From a virus, in the IMG/VR virus record IMGVR_UViG_3300046684_000080, positions 1-42,541 of that record: 42,541 nucleotides of DNA; one strand, written 5' to 3'. Positions 14,646 through 22,405 of the stretch are shown here, piece by piece (position 1 is the stretch's first letter; every line of letters begins with the position of its first letter). The position numbers and the translations under genes were made by a program. The notes beneath the pieces are model-generated. The model searched no databases. It saw only the letters and a list, made by a program, of their open reading frames with translations, and had not been told where the DNA came from.

Positions 14646-16279
14646 ACGTATGCCCCTGTCATATTGCGCACGAGATCAGCATTCACGCGCGACTGCTCGC
14701 CAGCGACAGCGCGCCCGGTGCCGCCCGGATCAGGCGAGCCATGCACGTGCACGTCTGTCTTCTGGCTGATCGTTACGGATCTCGACGCTGCCGGCGCCCC
14801 TCCGACGCCGAGCTTTCCATAGGCAGAGCCGTTCTCATGCTGAAAGATCGAGCCCGCTACGCCCCTTAGTTGCTCTCCGTTCAGTTCGACGTCGGCAGAC
14901 ACGCCAAGCCGCTTCGCCACGTTGGCGATATACGCCTGCGTGTCGTTCTCGTTGGCGGGTGCCCAGCGCGAGATGATCTTGCGGATCGTGTTGAAGCCTC
15001 GATCGGCATAACTGCGCAACAGCTTCGCCGTCGCCTCCATGCCCGTTTGCATGTCGGAGAAAACCGCGAACCCTCCACTGTCTGCACCTGTCGCACCAGC
15101 GTTCCTCGCGAATTCGCCGTAACGGATGTTGCCCGGGTTATTGTTTCGAATGCCGCGCGGCGCCTTCTTCGACGGGCCGTCGGCCGGGACTTCGACGATT
15201 GATCCATCTGGCTGGAATCCACCGTCTGGCTTCGCATCGAACCGGTCGTGCAGCGATTGGACTTTCCCACGCAACCAGCCAATGAACGGACTGTCTCCGG
15301 GGCGCGCGCTGCTCTTCGAATCTGGTTGTGCCTGCGCTGGCGCTCGCGAGTCGGCCTGGGTAAGGCTAGGAGAATCGTCAGAGCTACCGCCGAACCACGC
15401 GGCCATTTTGGCGACACCGCCGACGATGTTGCCGATCACTTCCGCGACCTTGCCTGCTTTCGTCAGGAAGATGTCGACGTCCTTGCCGACTTCGGTCCAG
15501 TTGATCTCCGAGACCCACTTCGCCACCGCCTCGAGTGCCGACGCGATCTTGCGTGCGACCTCGTCAGCATGACCGGCCGCCCATCGCTCAAACCCCGTGG
15601 AGATCTTTTCGAGCACCGGAGCCAGATGCTCCTGAAGCAGCACCCAGAAAAGGTGAATGTCTCCGGTTAGATCGCGGATCGAGTTATCGAACGCTCGGCC
15701 CGCGTCGGCCGCCTGCTCGGGGTTGATCCCGAATGCGCCGAGCTTCTGGCGATACTTCTCCTGCGCCGCCTGAATCTTCGGCAGACCGTTCTCGAGCATT
15801 AGCAGCGTGTCGGGATCGATCCCGAACAGGCTTGCGTACTGAGCCGCGATGTACGGCTGCATCTGCTTCATCTTGCCGATGAAGCTCTCGAACTGCTCAA
15901 GCGGCCCCTTGCCGGTGACTCCTAGCTGCGTGAGCAGGCCGTTCATTCCCGGGTTGAGGCGCAGCGTGCGCGTGAAGCCCTCGAGGGACGCCTGCGCCTG
16001 GTCGGCGGTGAGGCCAATCTGGCCGGCGGCGTACCGCAGCGCCATGATATTGCCGACGGTCTCGCCGGTGCGCTGCGAGGCGTAGTACAGGCGCTCCATC
16101 TCTCCCGAGATGACCTTGACACCAGCGACGACGGCGACGGCGGTCGCCGCCACGGCCGCGCCGAGCTTCATCACCGTCTTCGTGACACTGGCGAGCGATG
16201 CCGTGAACTTCTTCAGGCTGGTCTCGTCGGTCCTGTAGCCGATCGAAACCAGAAACTCCTTGATGACTTCTTCGTTCAT
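14642..16279 (-). CDS. Tail tape measure protein with virion lysozyme-like domain
   Basis: A 545-aa tape measure. The N-terminus is helical, with a hydrophobic stretch at about residues 37-55 (LGAAVAATAVAVVAGVKV). The middle is helical, and a flexible Ser/Asp/Pro linker follows at about 300-330. From about residue 375 the motif RGIRNNNPGNIRYG starts a structural transglycosylase/lysozyme domain that continues to about 490 (QAYIANVAKRLGVS, FQHENGSAYG). It sets tail length and probably opens the peptidoglycan during DNA entry. It is rather short for a tape measure, so a short tail is inferred. Coupled to the chaperone frame by ATGA. Confidence 0.92.
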   Translation of the reverse strand: MNEEVIKEFLVSIGYRTDETSLKKFTASLASVTKTVMKLGAAVAATAVAVVAGVKVISGEMERLYYASQRTGETVGNIMALRYAAGQIGLTADQAQASLEGFTRTLRLNPGMNGLLTQLGVTGKGPLEQFESFIGKMKQMQPYIAAQYASLFGIDPDTLLMLENGLPKIQAAQEKYRQKLGAFGINPEQAADAGRAFDNSIRDLTGDIHLFWVLLQEHLAPVLEKISTGFERWAAGHADEVARKIASALEAVAKWVSEINWTEVGKDVDIFLTKAGKVAEVIGNIVGGVAKMAAWFGGSSDDSPSLTQADSRAPAQAQPDSKSSARPGDSPFIGWLRGKVQSLHDRFDAKPDGGFQPDGSIVEVPADGPSKKAPRGIRNNNPGNIRYGEFARNAGATGADSGGFAVFSDMQTGMEATAKLLRSYADRGFNTIRKIISRWAPANENDTQAYIANVAKRLGVSADVELNGEQLRGVAGSIFQHENGSAYGKLGVGGAPAASRSVTISQKTDVHVHGSPDPGGTGRAVAGEQSRVNADLVRNMTGAYV

Positions 16280-16874
16280 CGCTTGCCTTTATCCATGTGG
16301 TCTCGGACGCGCTCCTCGTTTTCGCGCTTGACCGACAGCGCGTCATTCAGCAAGGCCACGTCGCACAGGTCGACTGTGCCGTCGATGAGGGACTCGTATT
16401 TCAGCAGCCCCTCCATCACCGGCAGCAGCAGCCAGTCCTCGCCATCAGGAAGCGAAGCGTACTCGACGCCGCTCAGGCCGCCGCGGTCAAAGCTGACGAC
16501 GGCCCGGCGGGAAAAAAACTGCCGAGGTTCTGCTGAATTACTGCGACCGTGAGTTGAAGCATGGCGGGCAGGTCGATGTCCTGGAACAGCAGGCCGCCGT
16601 TCTTCACCATGACGCTCTGCCAACCTTGGCCGGACTGCCGCTGCACGACGAGCAGGCACGTATCGAGCACGTAGTCTGTGTCCTCGTCGGACATCTTCGC
16701 CAGCGCTTCGGCGATCGGGCTGACCATTTCGGCAAAGCCCTTCGCCTCGCCCTTCAGTGCACCGCCGAGCCCAGCAAGGAGCGGAGCCAGCCGGCGCGCG
16801 ACGTGGAACTGGCGTTTCGCATCGAGGCGGCCGATCCGATACTGCTGGCCGCTGATTTCGACAAGTTCGCTCAT
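16276..16874 (-). CDS. Tail assembly chaperone GT fusion made by -1 frameshift
   Basis: The G frame is continued in the -1 frame after the slippery run at 16512-16518. The added C-terminal part (SRRAVVSFDRGGLSGVEYAS, ending RDHMDKGKR) has no plausible start of its own before the slip. Its stop overlaps the tape measure ATG. In lambda-like tails the same arrangement gives a small share of fusion protein that carries the tape measure during tail assembly. Coordinates span both parts; the reading frame changes inside. Fusion length is about 199 aa. Confidence 0.82.
16473..16874 (-). CDS. Tail assembly chaperone (G-like)
   Basis: A 133-aa protein starting MSELVEISGQQYRIGRLDAK and continuing with FHVARRLAPLLAGLG, the shape of tail chaperones in DUF3383-type myophages (the same place as gpG of lambda or gp14 of others). 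It ends with SSALTAAA after the slip site. I chose ATG 16874 because it lies 2 nt past the tube gene stop and the longer frame upstream is inside that gene. Confidence 0.82.
   Translation of the reverse strand: MSELVEISGQQYRIGRLDAKRQFHVARRLAPLLAGLGGALKGEAKGFAEMVSPIAEALAKMSDEDTDYVLDTCLLVVQRQSGQGWQSVMVKNGGLLFQDIDLPAMLQLTVAVIQQNLGSFFPAGPSSALTAAA
16512..16518 (-). other. Programmed -1 ribosomal frameshift site
   Basis: The minus strand reads GGC AGT TTT TTT CCC in the G frame. A run of seven T gives the heptamer T TTT TTT, which lets both tRNA-Phe re-pair one base back. The -1 frame then stays open for 78 codons and joins the tape measure by overlap. Placement near the 3' end of a tail chaperone gene is the classical one. 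Confidence 0.82.
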
Positions 16875-16876
16875 AG

Positions 16877-17320
16877 TCAGACGCCCGCGGCGAGTGCCGG
16901 ATCGACGATGCCGGCGTTGAATTCCCATTCGATCGAGCCGGCTTCCTTGGCGTAATCGTTCTTCGGGAACTTGGTGAACGCCACCGACTGGCAGGTGTAG
17001 ACGTCGCCGCGCACGGTGTCGGTCGCAGTGAAGATGTTCTGCGCCCAGTTCGCCGAGCTCGTGCGCTGGAAGTTGTACATCGCCGAGAGCAGAGCATTCG
17101 TCGGCGAGGTCTTCTGCAGACGAATGGTCAGCTTGCCCGCCTTGCTCGGGTTCAGGCTGTGCATCGGAGTGCCGTCGGCGCCGACCTTCATGTTGTCTGC
17201 GTCCTCGGTGAACTCGACCGAGAAGCCGCCCTCATCGATGCCGGCGCCTGCGCCAAGCGAGATGGCCCCGCCGGGGCCGATCAGCGACGCATTGAAATTC
17301 GAAAACGAGTACGTGCCCAT
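16877..17320 (-). CDS. DUF3277 tail tube protein
   Basis: A 147-aa protein. MGTYSFSNFNASLIGPGGAI, the central GFSVEFTEDADNMKVGADGTPMHS and LTIRLQKTSPTN identify the DUF3277 family, which forms the inner tube of KPP10-like contractile tails. It directly follows the sheath gene, as expected for a sheath-tube pair. Confidence 0.92.
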   Translation of the reverse strand: MGTYSFSNFNASLIGPGGAISLGAGAGIDEGGFSVEFTEDADNMKVGADGTPMHSLNPSKAGKLTIRLQKTSPTNALLSAMYNFQRTSSANWAQNIFTATDTVRGDVYTCQSVAFTKFPKNDYAKEAGSIEWEFNAGIVDPALAAGV

Positions 17321-17330
17321 TCAAGCCCCT

Positions 17331-18815
17331 TTATTGGTTCACGGTGATTGCGATGTCCACCGAGTGGATCGCGCCAGCTTCCTTCGCTGCGACCTGAAAC
17401 GCGACCGACTTGCGCGCGGCGCGGTTCGCCTGGCTCTGGTTCGAGATCGGCGGCGCATAGACGTAGAAGCCCTTCGGCATGTAGTCACCCTGGCTCAGCG
17501 TGCCGAATCCACCGGAGTTCCACACACCAGCGGCAAGGAAGCCGTTGCTCACGTATTGCGCGCACACCTGCTCGATCTTCGTGGCGATCAGGTGATTGCC
17601 CGCGTCCGTCTGCGGGATCTTCGTCGTGCTCGTGTAGAGCAGGTTGAAGACCGCGTTCTGAATGTCGATCGCGAGGTTGTCGGCGCCCATCACCGAGTCT
17701 ATGAAGTCACCCGACGAGCAGACGCCTTGCTCGATGATCGCGGTGTCGTTCTCGTACTCGACAAACACGTTACAGTTGAACGCTTCGAGCGCGTTTGCCT
17801 GCGTCGTGTTGAGGTTCTCGGCGGCAATGCCCGGCTCATCCTTGAACTTCAGCGTGATGACGGTATTGTTGCCGGTGTAGTCGGTCGTCAGGATGCGCGC
17901 GAGCAGGGATACAACCGCGTAGGCGCTCGAGCTCGAATACTGAACCGCTGTCTTCTTGTATCCGAGCGCCTTGAGTTGGTACGCGATGTTCGTCGTGTCG
18001 CTCGCGACAAGTACGCCCGCCTCTTGCGTGGACACACCGTAAAAGTGCTTCGTTGCCGTGGCTTCGATGTATCCGGCGACAGCGACATGATCTGCGTCGA
18101 CAGCGGACGGGATCGTCAGCGCATACCACTGCTGGCCGAAGTTCGCGTCGAACAACGTCGCGGCGGCCAGTGCGGTTTCGGCTGCGGCGCCGCCGGACAC
18201 GTATGCTCCGGAAAACGTCGACGTCAGGCCCATCAGGCCCGAGATGTCCGTCCCGGAAACAGGCGCCTGCGCGAAGCTCACCGTCGAGCTTGCGCCGGTC
18301 GTCGAGCTCGTGATCTCGAACCGCTGGAACACCGCATTCCAGACGCAGGTGCCCGCGCCCGCGAGAGCCGTCGTGACAGCCGACGCGACACCGTTCAGAT
18401 TCGTCACGCTGCTGAGGTTGATCGCCGAAAGCGACTTGAGCGTGCCGTCGACGGTCACCTTCATGCCGCCGGCAGTGACTGCGGTGAAGTTGGACAGCGC
18501 TTGCTGTGCGGCCGACAACGTGCCGCCCAGCAACTGACCGGCTGCGGCCGCCTTCGCCCACCGACCGATCGTGACCGACGCGGGCTGCGGCGCCTGCTGA
18601 AACCAGAGAACAGCAGCCTTATATTCTTCCGACGAGGTGCCGAAATCGGTACCGACAGACGTGATGTCGCCGTAAGTCCGGAAGCGCGACACGAGGTCGA
18701 TAACCGCCGAGGTTCCGAGAATCAGCAGCGTCGAGGTGTTTTGCGACTGCGCGGCTTTCTGCGTGAGCGTGATCGTCGCGTTGACCAACCGGCTAATCGG
18801 CAGTGTGTTCGACAT
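17331..18815 (-). CDS. DUF3383 tail sheath protein
   Basis: A 494-aa protein with the DUF3383 N-terminus (LPISRLVNATITLTQKAAQ, LLILGTSAVIDLVSRFRTY) and C-terminal closing region (MPKGFYVYAPPISNQSQANRAAR). This family makes the contractile sheath in a group of myophages and R-type particles that lack the classic P2-type sheath. It is preceded by an intrinsic terminator and followed by the tube. Confidence 0.93.
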   Translation of the reverse strand: MSNTLPISRLVNATITLTQKAAQSQNTSTLLILGTSAVIDLVSRFRTYGDITSVGTDFGTSSEEYKAAVLWFQQAPQPASVTIGRWAKAAAAGQLLGGTLSAAQQALSNFTAVTAGGMKVTVDGTLKSLSAINLSSVTNLNGVASAVTTALAGAGTCVWNAVFQRFEITSSTTGASSTVSFAQAPVSGTDISGLMGLTSTFSGAYVSGGAAAETALAAATLFDANFGQQWYALTIPSAVDADHVAVAGYIEATATKHFYGVSTQEAGVLVASDTTNIAYQLKALGYKKTAVQYSSSSAYAVVSLLARILTTDYTGNNTVITLKFKDEPGIAAENLNTTQANALEAFNCNVFVEYENDTAIIEQGVCSSGDFIDSVMGADNLAIDIQNAVFNLLYTSTTKIPQTDAGNHLIATKIEQVCAQYVSNGFLAAGVWNSGGFGTLSQGDYMPKGFYVYAPPISNQSQANRAARKSVAFQVAAKEAGAIHSVDIAITVNQ

Positions 18816-18832
18816 GTGTGCGTCCCAAATAG

Positions 18833-18855
18833 AAAAGGCCCGCGCGCGGCGGGCC
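18833..18855 (-). terminator. Intrinsic terminator upstream of the sheath gene
   Basis: Minus strand: GGCCCGC, loop, GCGGGCC then TTTT. It sits between the neck protein gene and the sheath gene, only 18 nt from the sheath ATG, so the most abundant tail proteins lie beyond a terminator. Confidence 0.75.
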
Positions 18856-18878
18856 TCAATGCTTTGTGAATGAGGGTG

Positions 18879-19463
18879 TTACTGCGAGACGTGAATCGCG
18901 GTCGTCACGGTGTCGGTTTCGAGCGTGGCATCAGCCGACAGCAGATTGAGAACGCTGTACGTGCGGACCACCTGGCGACGAATGCGAAACGAAAGGTCGA
19001 ACCGGCGCTGCCACTGCTGATTGATCAGTTCGGGTGCGGCAATCAACTTGCCGACGTCGACCAGACCCATCGAGTTCAACGTGAGCATCCCGTGGTTCTG
19101 CTCCACATAGATGCCGTCGCGCGCCTGCGCGGCGTACTGCATCGCTGACGGGCCGTAGAAGCTCGCGAGCAGCGCCAGGATCTCGTGCCGGTACAGCACG
19201 TCCGTGCCGTCCGTGTTCGGGACGTGGACAATTGCCGGGCGAGCATCCTGCTCGATCTCGGTCACGCCGATTGCGCACCAGTTCTGGTTCGGCTCGGGCT
19301 GCTTCGGTGCGACCGGCTGCCAGCGCGGGCGAACCATGCTGCCGGGAAGCCCAGTCAGGCCGACGATCAGCTGCTGGAAGAGTGCGTCAAGCGCGGCGCC
19401 CTCGATCGGCGGCGACGCGACGACTGGCTGAAGGTATCCGCCAGTACTTGAGTCGTTCGCCAT
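18879..19463 (-). CDS. Neck/tail terminator-like protein
   Basis: A 194-aa protein with ALFQQLIVGLTGLPGSMVRPRWQ followed by NQNWCAIGVTEIEQD, the pattern of phage neck terminator proteins that cap the tail tube under the head. The position just before the sheath supports a tail-completion role. Family name is from pattern memory. Confidence 0.8.
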   Translation of the reverse strand: MANDSSTGGYLQPVVASPPIEGAALDALFQQLIVGLTGLPGSMVRPRWQPVAPKQPEPNQNWCAIGVTEIEQDARPAIVHVPNTDGTDVLYRHEILALLASFYGPSAMQYAAQARDGIYVEQNHGMLTLNSMGLVDVGKLIAAPELINQQWQRRFDLSFRIRRQVVRTYSVLNLLSADATLETDTVTTAIHVSQ

Positions 19464-19464
19464 A

Positions 19465-19839
19465 TCAGCCTCCGGAGAGCGGGATCAGTTCGCACTGCGC
19501 GGCCACGAAGCCGCGGCCGTACGTCGACCAGTCCCGCACGTTGACCACCGTGTATTGCCGCCCCTGCCATGAGACGAGGTCGGCGTCGAAGCCGATTCGC
19601 CCATCGGACAGTTGGAACTGCGTGTGGATCGTGATCGATCCTTCAATGCGCGAGCCGTCCGGCCGGCGCAGCAGCTGATCGCCGGCGTCGTTCGTGACGA
19701 CGCCAGCGAACGGCGTGACCGTCTGCGTGTTGCTGGCGATGCCGTTGGCGTCGACCGTCTGCGCCTGGCGCGTGCATGTCAGGCTCGTGTCCTGAAACAT
19801 CGGATCGAGCAGGACATCAGATACGTCGAGCAGCGGCAT
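19465..19839 (-). CDS. Head-closure/neck protein, 124 aa
   Basis: A small beta-rich protein (FQDTSLTCTRQAQTVDANGI, VSWQGRQYTVVNVRDWSTYG) typical of the connector proteins between DUF4054 and the sheath in this phage group. It probably closes the portal channel after packaging. Its ATG shares a base with the stop of the preceding gene. Confidence 0.7.
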   Translation of the reverse strand: MPLLDVSDVLLDPMFQDTSLTCTRQAQTVDANGIASNTQTVTPFAGVVTNDAGDQLLRRPDGSRIEGSITIHTQFQLSDGRIGFDADLVSWQGRQYTVVNVRDWSTYGRGFVAAQCELIPLSGG

Positions 19840-20318
19840 TATTTCTTCTCACGAATGACGTGCGTGACGGAGTTGCGAAGCGAGCCGGTGTCGACCAGCG
19901 TGTTCTCGCGGGTCACGCCGCGCGCGCGCCGCGCTGCCAACGTGGAGTCAGCGAGCTTCGGCTGAATGTTGCTGTTGATCTTGGCCTTCACGCCTTTCTC
20001 AGCGGTCAGGCCAGCTGCGGTGAGCGCCGCGTCGGCGCCTTGCAGGTTGCCGCTGAGTGCGGCTGTCGCGCCTTTCTTCAGTCGCTCGGCGCACTCTTTC
20101 TGCACGTCCTCGACGCCCGGCACGAGCCAGGGGCGCGCGGGGATGTTCTTCGCAGGCGAGCCGCGGTCGAGGATGTATCCGATCTGCGCGTTCGTGATCG
20201 GCGTGTCTTTGCGCTCCGGCGCGCTGTCAGGGATGCCGACCAGCACATCCTTTTTGACCAGCGCGGTCATGCTGCGGAGCACGCCCTGCAGCTTGTCGCG
20301 CGTGATCGAGACGCTCAT
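19839..20318 (-). CDS. Neck protein (HK97 gp10-like position), 159 aa
   Basis: A helical and basic protein with VGIPDSAPERKDTPITNAQIGYILDRGSP (in pieces: KKDVLVGIPDS, TNAQIGYILDRGSPAKNIPARPWL) and a closing RENTLVDTGSLRNSVTHVIRE. The stretch from IGYILDRGSP to the TGSLRNS end is a common signature of minor neck or tail-completion proteins. It lies between DUF4054 and the closure protein and is linked by ATGA overlap. Confidence 0.75.
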   Translation of the reverse strand: MSVSITRDKLQGVLRSMTALVKKDVLVGIPDSAPERKDTPITNAQIGYILDRGSPAKNIPARPWLVPGVEDVQKECAERLKKGATAALSGNLQGADAALTAAGLTAEKGVKAKINSNIQPKLADSTLAARRARGVTRENTLVDTGSLRNSVTHVIREKK

Positions 20319-20698
20319 AGCTGCATACCGCCGGCGCCCATCAGGCGCGCGAGACCAAGGAAGCGGATTCCGTAGCTCGTCAGGTTCCAGAACCCGGCAT
20401 CGGACAGGCTGACAGCGCCTGCGTCATAGCTAACGCTGACCTTGTCGACCGACTTCGAAGCGGTCGGACCGGTCACCTGCCCCGGGATACCGCCGGCGGA
20501 GGCCGCCTGCTCATCGCGCGCGGCCATCGCCAGATGGTGCGCCGTGACCAACTCGATTCCGATGTTCGTCAGATCGCCCCAGCGGCACGCGTTCACGAGC
20601 GATACCGCAATCGTCAGCCAGAGATTGACTGTCGCATCGGGGTAAGTCGTCGTGTCGGCGAACTCGGGGAAGTCCGTTCGGAATTGAGTTGAATCCAC
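20315..20698 (-). CDS. DUF4054 head-tail connector protein
   Basis: A 127-aa protein starting with GTG at 20698. FRTDFPEFADTTTYPDATVNLWL and the later WNLTSYGIRFLGLAR are the DUF4054 pattern, a helical adaptor that docks under the portal. It lies after the small 56-aa gene and before the gp10-like gene. Confidence 0.87.
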   Translation of the reverse strand: MDSTQFRTDFPEFADTTTYPDATVNLWLTIAVSLVNACRWGDLTNIGIELVTAHHLAMAARDEQAASAGGIPGQVTGPTASKSVDKVSVSYDAGAVSLSDAGFWNLTSYGIRFLGLARLMGAGGMQL

Positions 20699-20700
20699 GG

Positions 20701-20871
20701 CTAGCCTTTGGTCTTGGCGGTTTTCGTCTCGGGCTTCACGACTTGCGCGTGCTCCTGGACGTACCAGTGTTTGGCGGTCGCGTCGTCAACCTCATGCTCG
20801 CCGGCCGCGAACTCGCGCTGGCCGGCGGCATCGGTGAGAACGAACGGCTTCTCAACGATGATTTTCGGCAT
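20701..20871 (-). CDS. Small phage protein, 56 aa (STY1053-like)
   Basis: A short gene between the capsid and DUF4054 genes, start ATG 20871, stop TAG 20701-20703. It reads MPKIIVEKPFVLTDAAGQRE, then FAAGEHEVDDATAKHWYV, and a Lys-rich tail. The same short protein with the HWYVQEHA motif is frequently found next to phage capsid genes and is called STY1053-like; its role is unknown. The gaps of 2 nt to both neighbours support that it is real. Confidence 0.8.
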   Translation of the reverse strand: MPKIIVEKPFVLTDAAGQREFAAGEHEVDDATAKHWYVQEHAQVVKPETKTAKTKG

Positions 20872-20873
20872 CG

Positions 20874-21896
20874 TCAGATACCGTCACGATAGCCGAGCGT
20901 CTCCGGATACACCACTTCGACCACGCCCAGACGACCGAAATAGGTCGTCAGTTGGCGGATGTCGCGGTATTCCAGCGGCGTGCGCTGCAGCGGCACGAGC
21001 GGGAAGCGCACGCGCTCTGCGTCCTTCGTGTACGCGACCATGCGGTTCGTGCTGCCTGCACCGCGGCTGGTGAGCCACTTCGACGGCAGGATCTCGAGCG
21101 GACGGCCGTTGATCGCGTTCGACAGCGAGTTGTTCTTCAAATACTCGAGCACGCTGATGTTGCCGGCGGAGCTGACGAGCGTCGCGACGAGGCGCGAATA
21201 GTTCGTCGGGTCGATCAGCAGGCGATCCGGGCACACCGCGTACGCCGACGCTGCCCAGACGCTGTTCAGCAGATCGTTCACGTCCGCGAGCATCTGTGCG
21301 GGTGTTGCCGTGCCCCAGCCGCCGGTGACAGCGTTCGAGACGTTCGTCACGTTGGCGTTGTTCACCAGACCCGTCACGCCCAGCACGGTGTCGCCGATGT
21401 AGACCTGCTCATCGACGTCCATGTTGTGCTTCAGGTTCATACCGGCGAACTTCTGCTGATCGACCGGGCGACCGAGCTTCTGAGCCGATTCCAGTTCCGG
21501 AATCGTCCAGCCGATCTGCATGGCCCAGAGGGTCAACGGGTTCGGCGTCTTGCCGATGTCCAGCGCGATGCCGGCGATCGCCGATGCATCCTTGCCGACC
21601 CACGACTTGCCGTTCGGCGATGCGCCGCCGGCGGCCGCGAACGTCGAGTTCGTGAACGACGATGTTTCGTCGGCGATCGACACGTCTTCACGCAGGTCGA
21701 TGTCGCGCGACCAGGTGACCGACGACAGCGGCATGTGCAGGCGCTGATCGAGGCGTTCGAGCTCGCCGATCAGGAATGCGCCGGTGCTGTCGATCGTCTG
21801 CGAGTCGAACGTCAGCAGGCTGTCGGTCGTGCGCGCGCGGATGATGGCGGGCGCAGCGCGAAACGCGAGAGCCGCCGAGAGAAGCGATTTCTTCAT
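20874..21896 (-). CDS. Major capsid protein, DUF2184 type
   Basis: A 340-aa HK97-fold capsid protein of the DUF2184 family. Characteristic parts are LTFDSQTIDSTGAFLIGELERLD near residue 28, GWTIPELESAQKLGRPVDQQK, and the end QLTTYFGRLGVVEVVYPETL. It forms the icosahedral shell with the cement protein coded next to it. No separate cleaved scaffold stretch is evident at its N-terminus. Confidence 0.92.
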   Translation of the reverse strand: MKKSLLSAALAFRAAPAIIRARTTDSLLTFDSQTIDSTGAFLIGELERLDQRLHMPLSSVTWSRDIDLREDVSIADETSSFTNSTFAAAGGASPNGKSWVGKDASAIAGIALDIGKTPNPLTLWAMQIGWTIPELESAQKLGRPVDQQKFAGMNLKHNMDVDEQVYIGDTVLGVTGLVNNANVTNVSNAVTGGWGTATPAQMLADVNDLLNSVWAASAYAVCPDRLLIDPTNYSRLVATLVSSAGNISVLEYLKNNSLSNAINGRPLEILPSKWLTSRGAGSTNRMVAYTKDAERVRFPLVPLQRTPLEYRDIRQLTTYFGRLGVVEVVYPETLGYRDGI

Positions 21897-21905
21897 TCTT
21901 GCCCC

Positions 21906-22394
21906 TTAGATGTTGAAGGCGATTTCGACGTTGCCCGAGGCATCGCCAGCGTTCATGAACGTGGCACCAGCGACGGCGATCGTGTTGGTGGAGTCGGCTG
22001 CCGCTTCGATGCCGCCGATCGGCTTTCCTGCAGCGGCCGCAGCGACGCGGACATAGACCTGGCTGCCGAGCGACGGCGTGCCGGCGTTGACCTTTACGGT
22101 CATGTAACCGCGGCGCAGCACGTCGGCCATGCCCGAAACCGGCGGCGTCGAGGTGCCGAGCGGGTCCTGCGACGAGACTGTCGGGTACGGACGGACGAGC
22201 AGGCCATACACTGCCGTCGCGGCGTCGCCGGTCGTGATCGGAACGAACTTGCCGCTCGCGACCTTGCCAAACAGGCCGTAGCCCGGGAACGGCAGCGAGG
22301 AGTTCAGAACACCGGGTTCGACGGTCGCCTGCGATTGGCGGCTGATGTCACCCGGAATGCCCGAAGGCATGCGAAACAGAATTGCGTTGCCCAT
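21906..22394 (-). CDS. Structural cement (capsid decoration) protein
   Basis: A 162-aa beta-rich protein with FRMPSGIPGDISRQSQATVEPG and VYGLLVRPYP, typical of the gp24-like cement proteins that stabilise DUF2184 capsids. It lies directly before the major capsid gene (9-nt gap). Confidence 0.85.
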   Translation of the reverse strand: MGNAILFRMPSGIPGDISRQSQATVEPGVLNSSLPFPGYGLFGKVASGKFVPITTGDAATAVYGLLVRPYPTVSSQDPLGTSTPPVSGMADVLRRGYMTVKVNAGTPSLGSQVYVRVAAAAAGKPIGGIEAAADSTNTIAVAGATFMNAGDASGNVEIAFNI

Positions 22395-22405
22395 GAGGCT
22401 TCTCC

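Noticed and set aside
16276-17097. 273-aa minus-strand frame as one gene
   Set aside because: Its first two thirds are antisense-like composition in the wrong frame over the tube and chaperone genes; only the last part is used, by frameshift.
17016-18869. 617-aa plus-strand frame over sheath and tube
   Set aside because: Mirror frame of high-GC codons of the DUF3383 gene; Arg/Val/Asp-rich with no domain.
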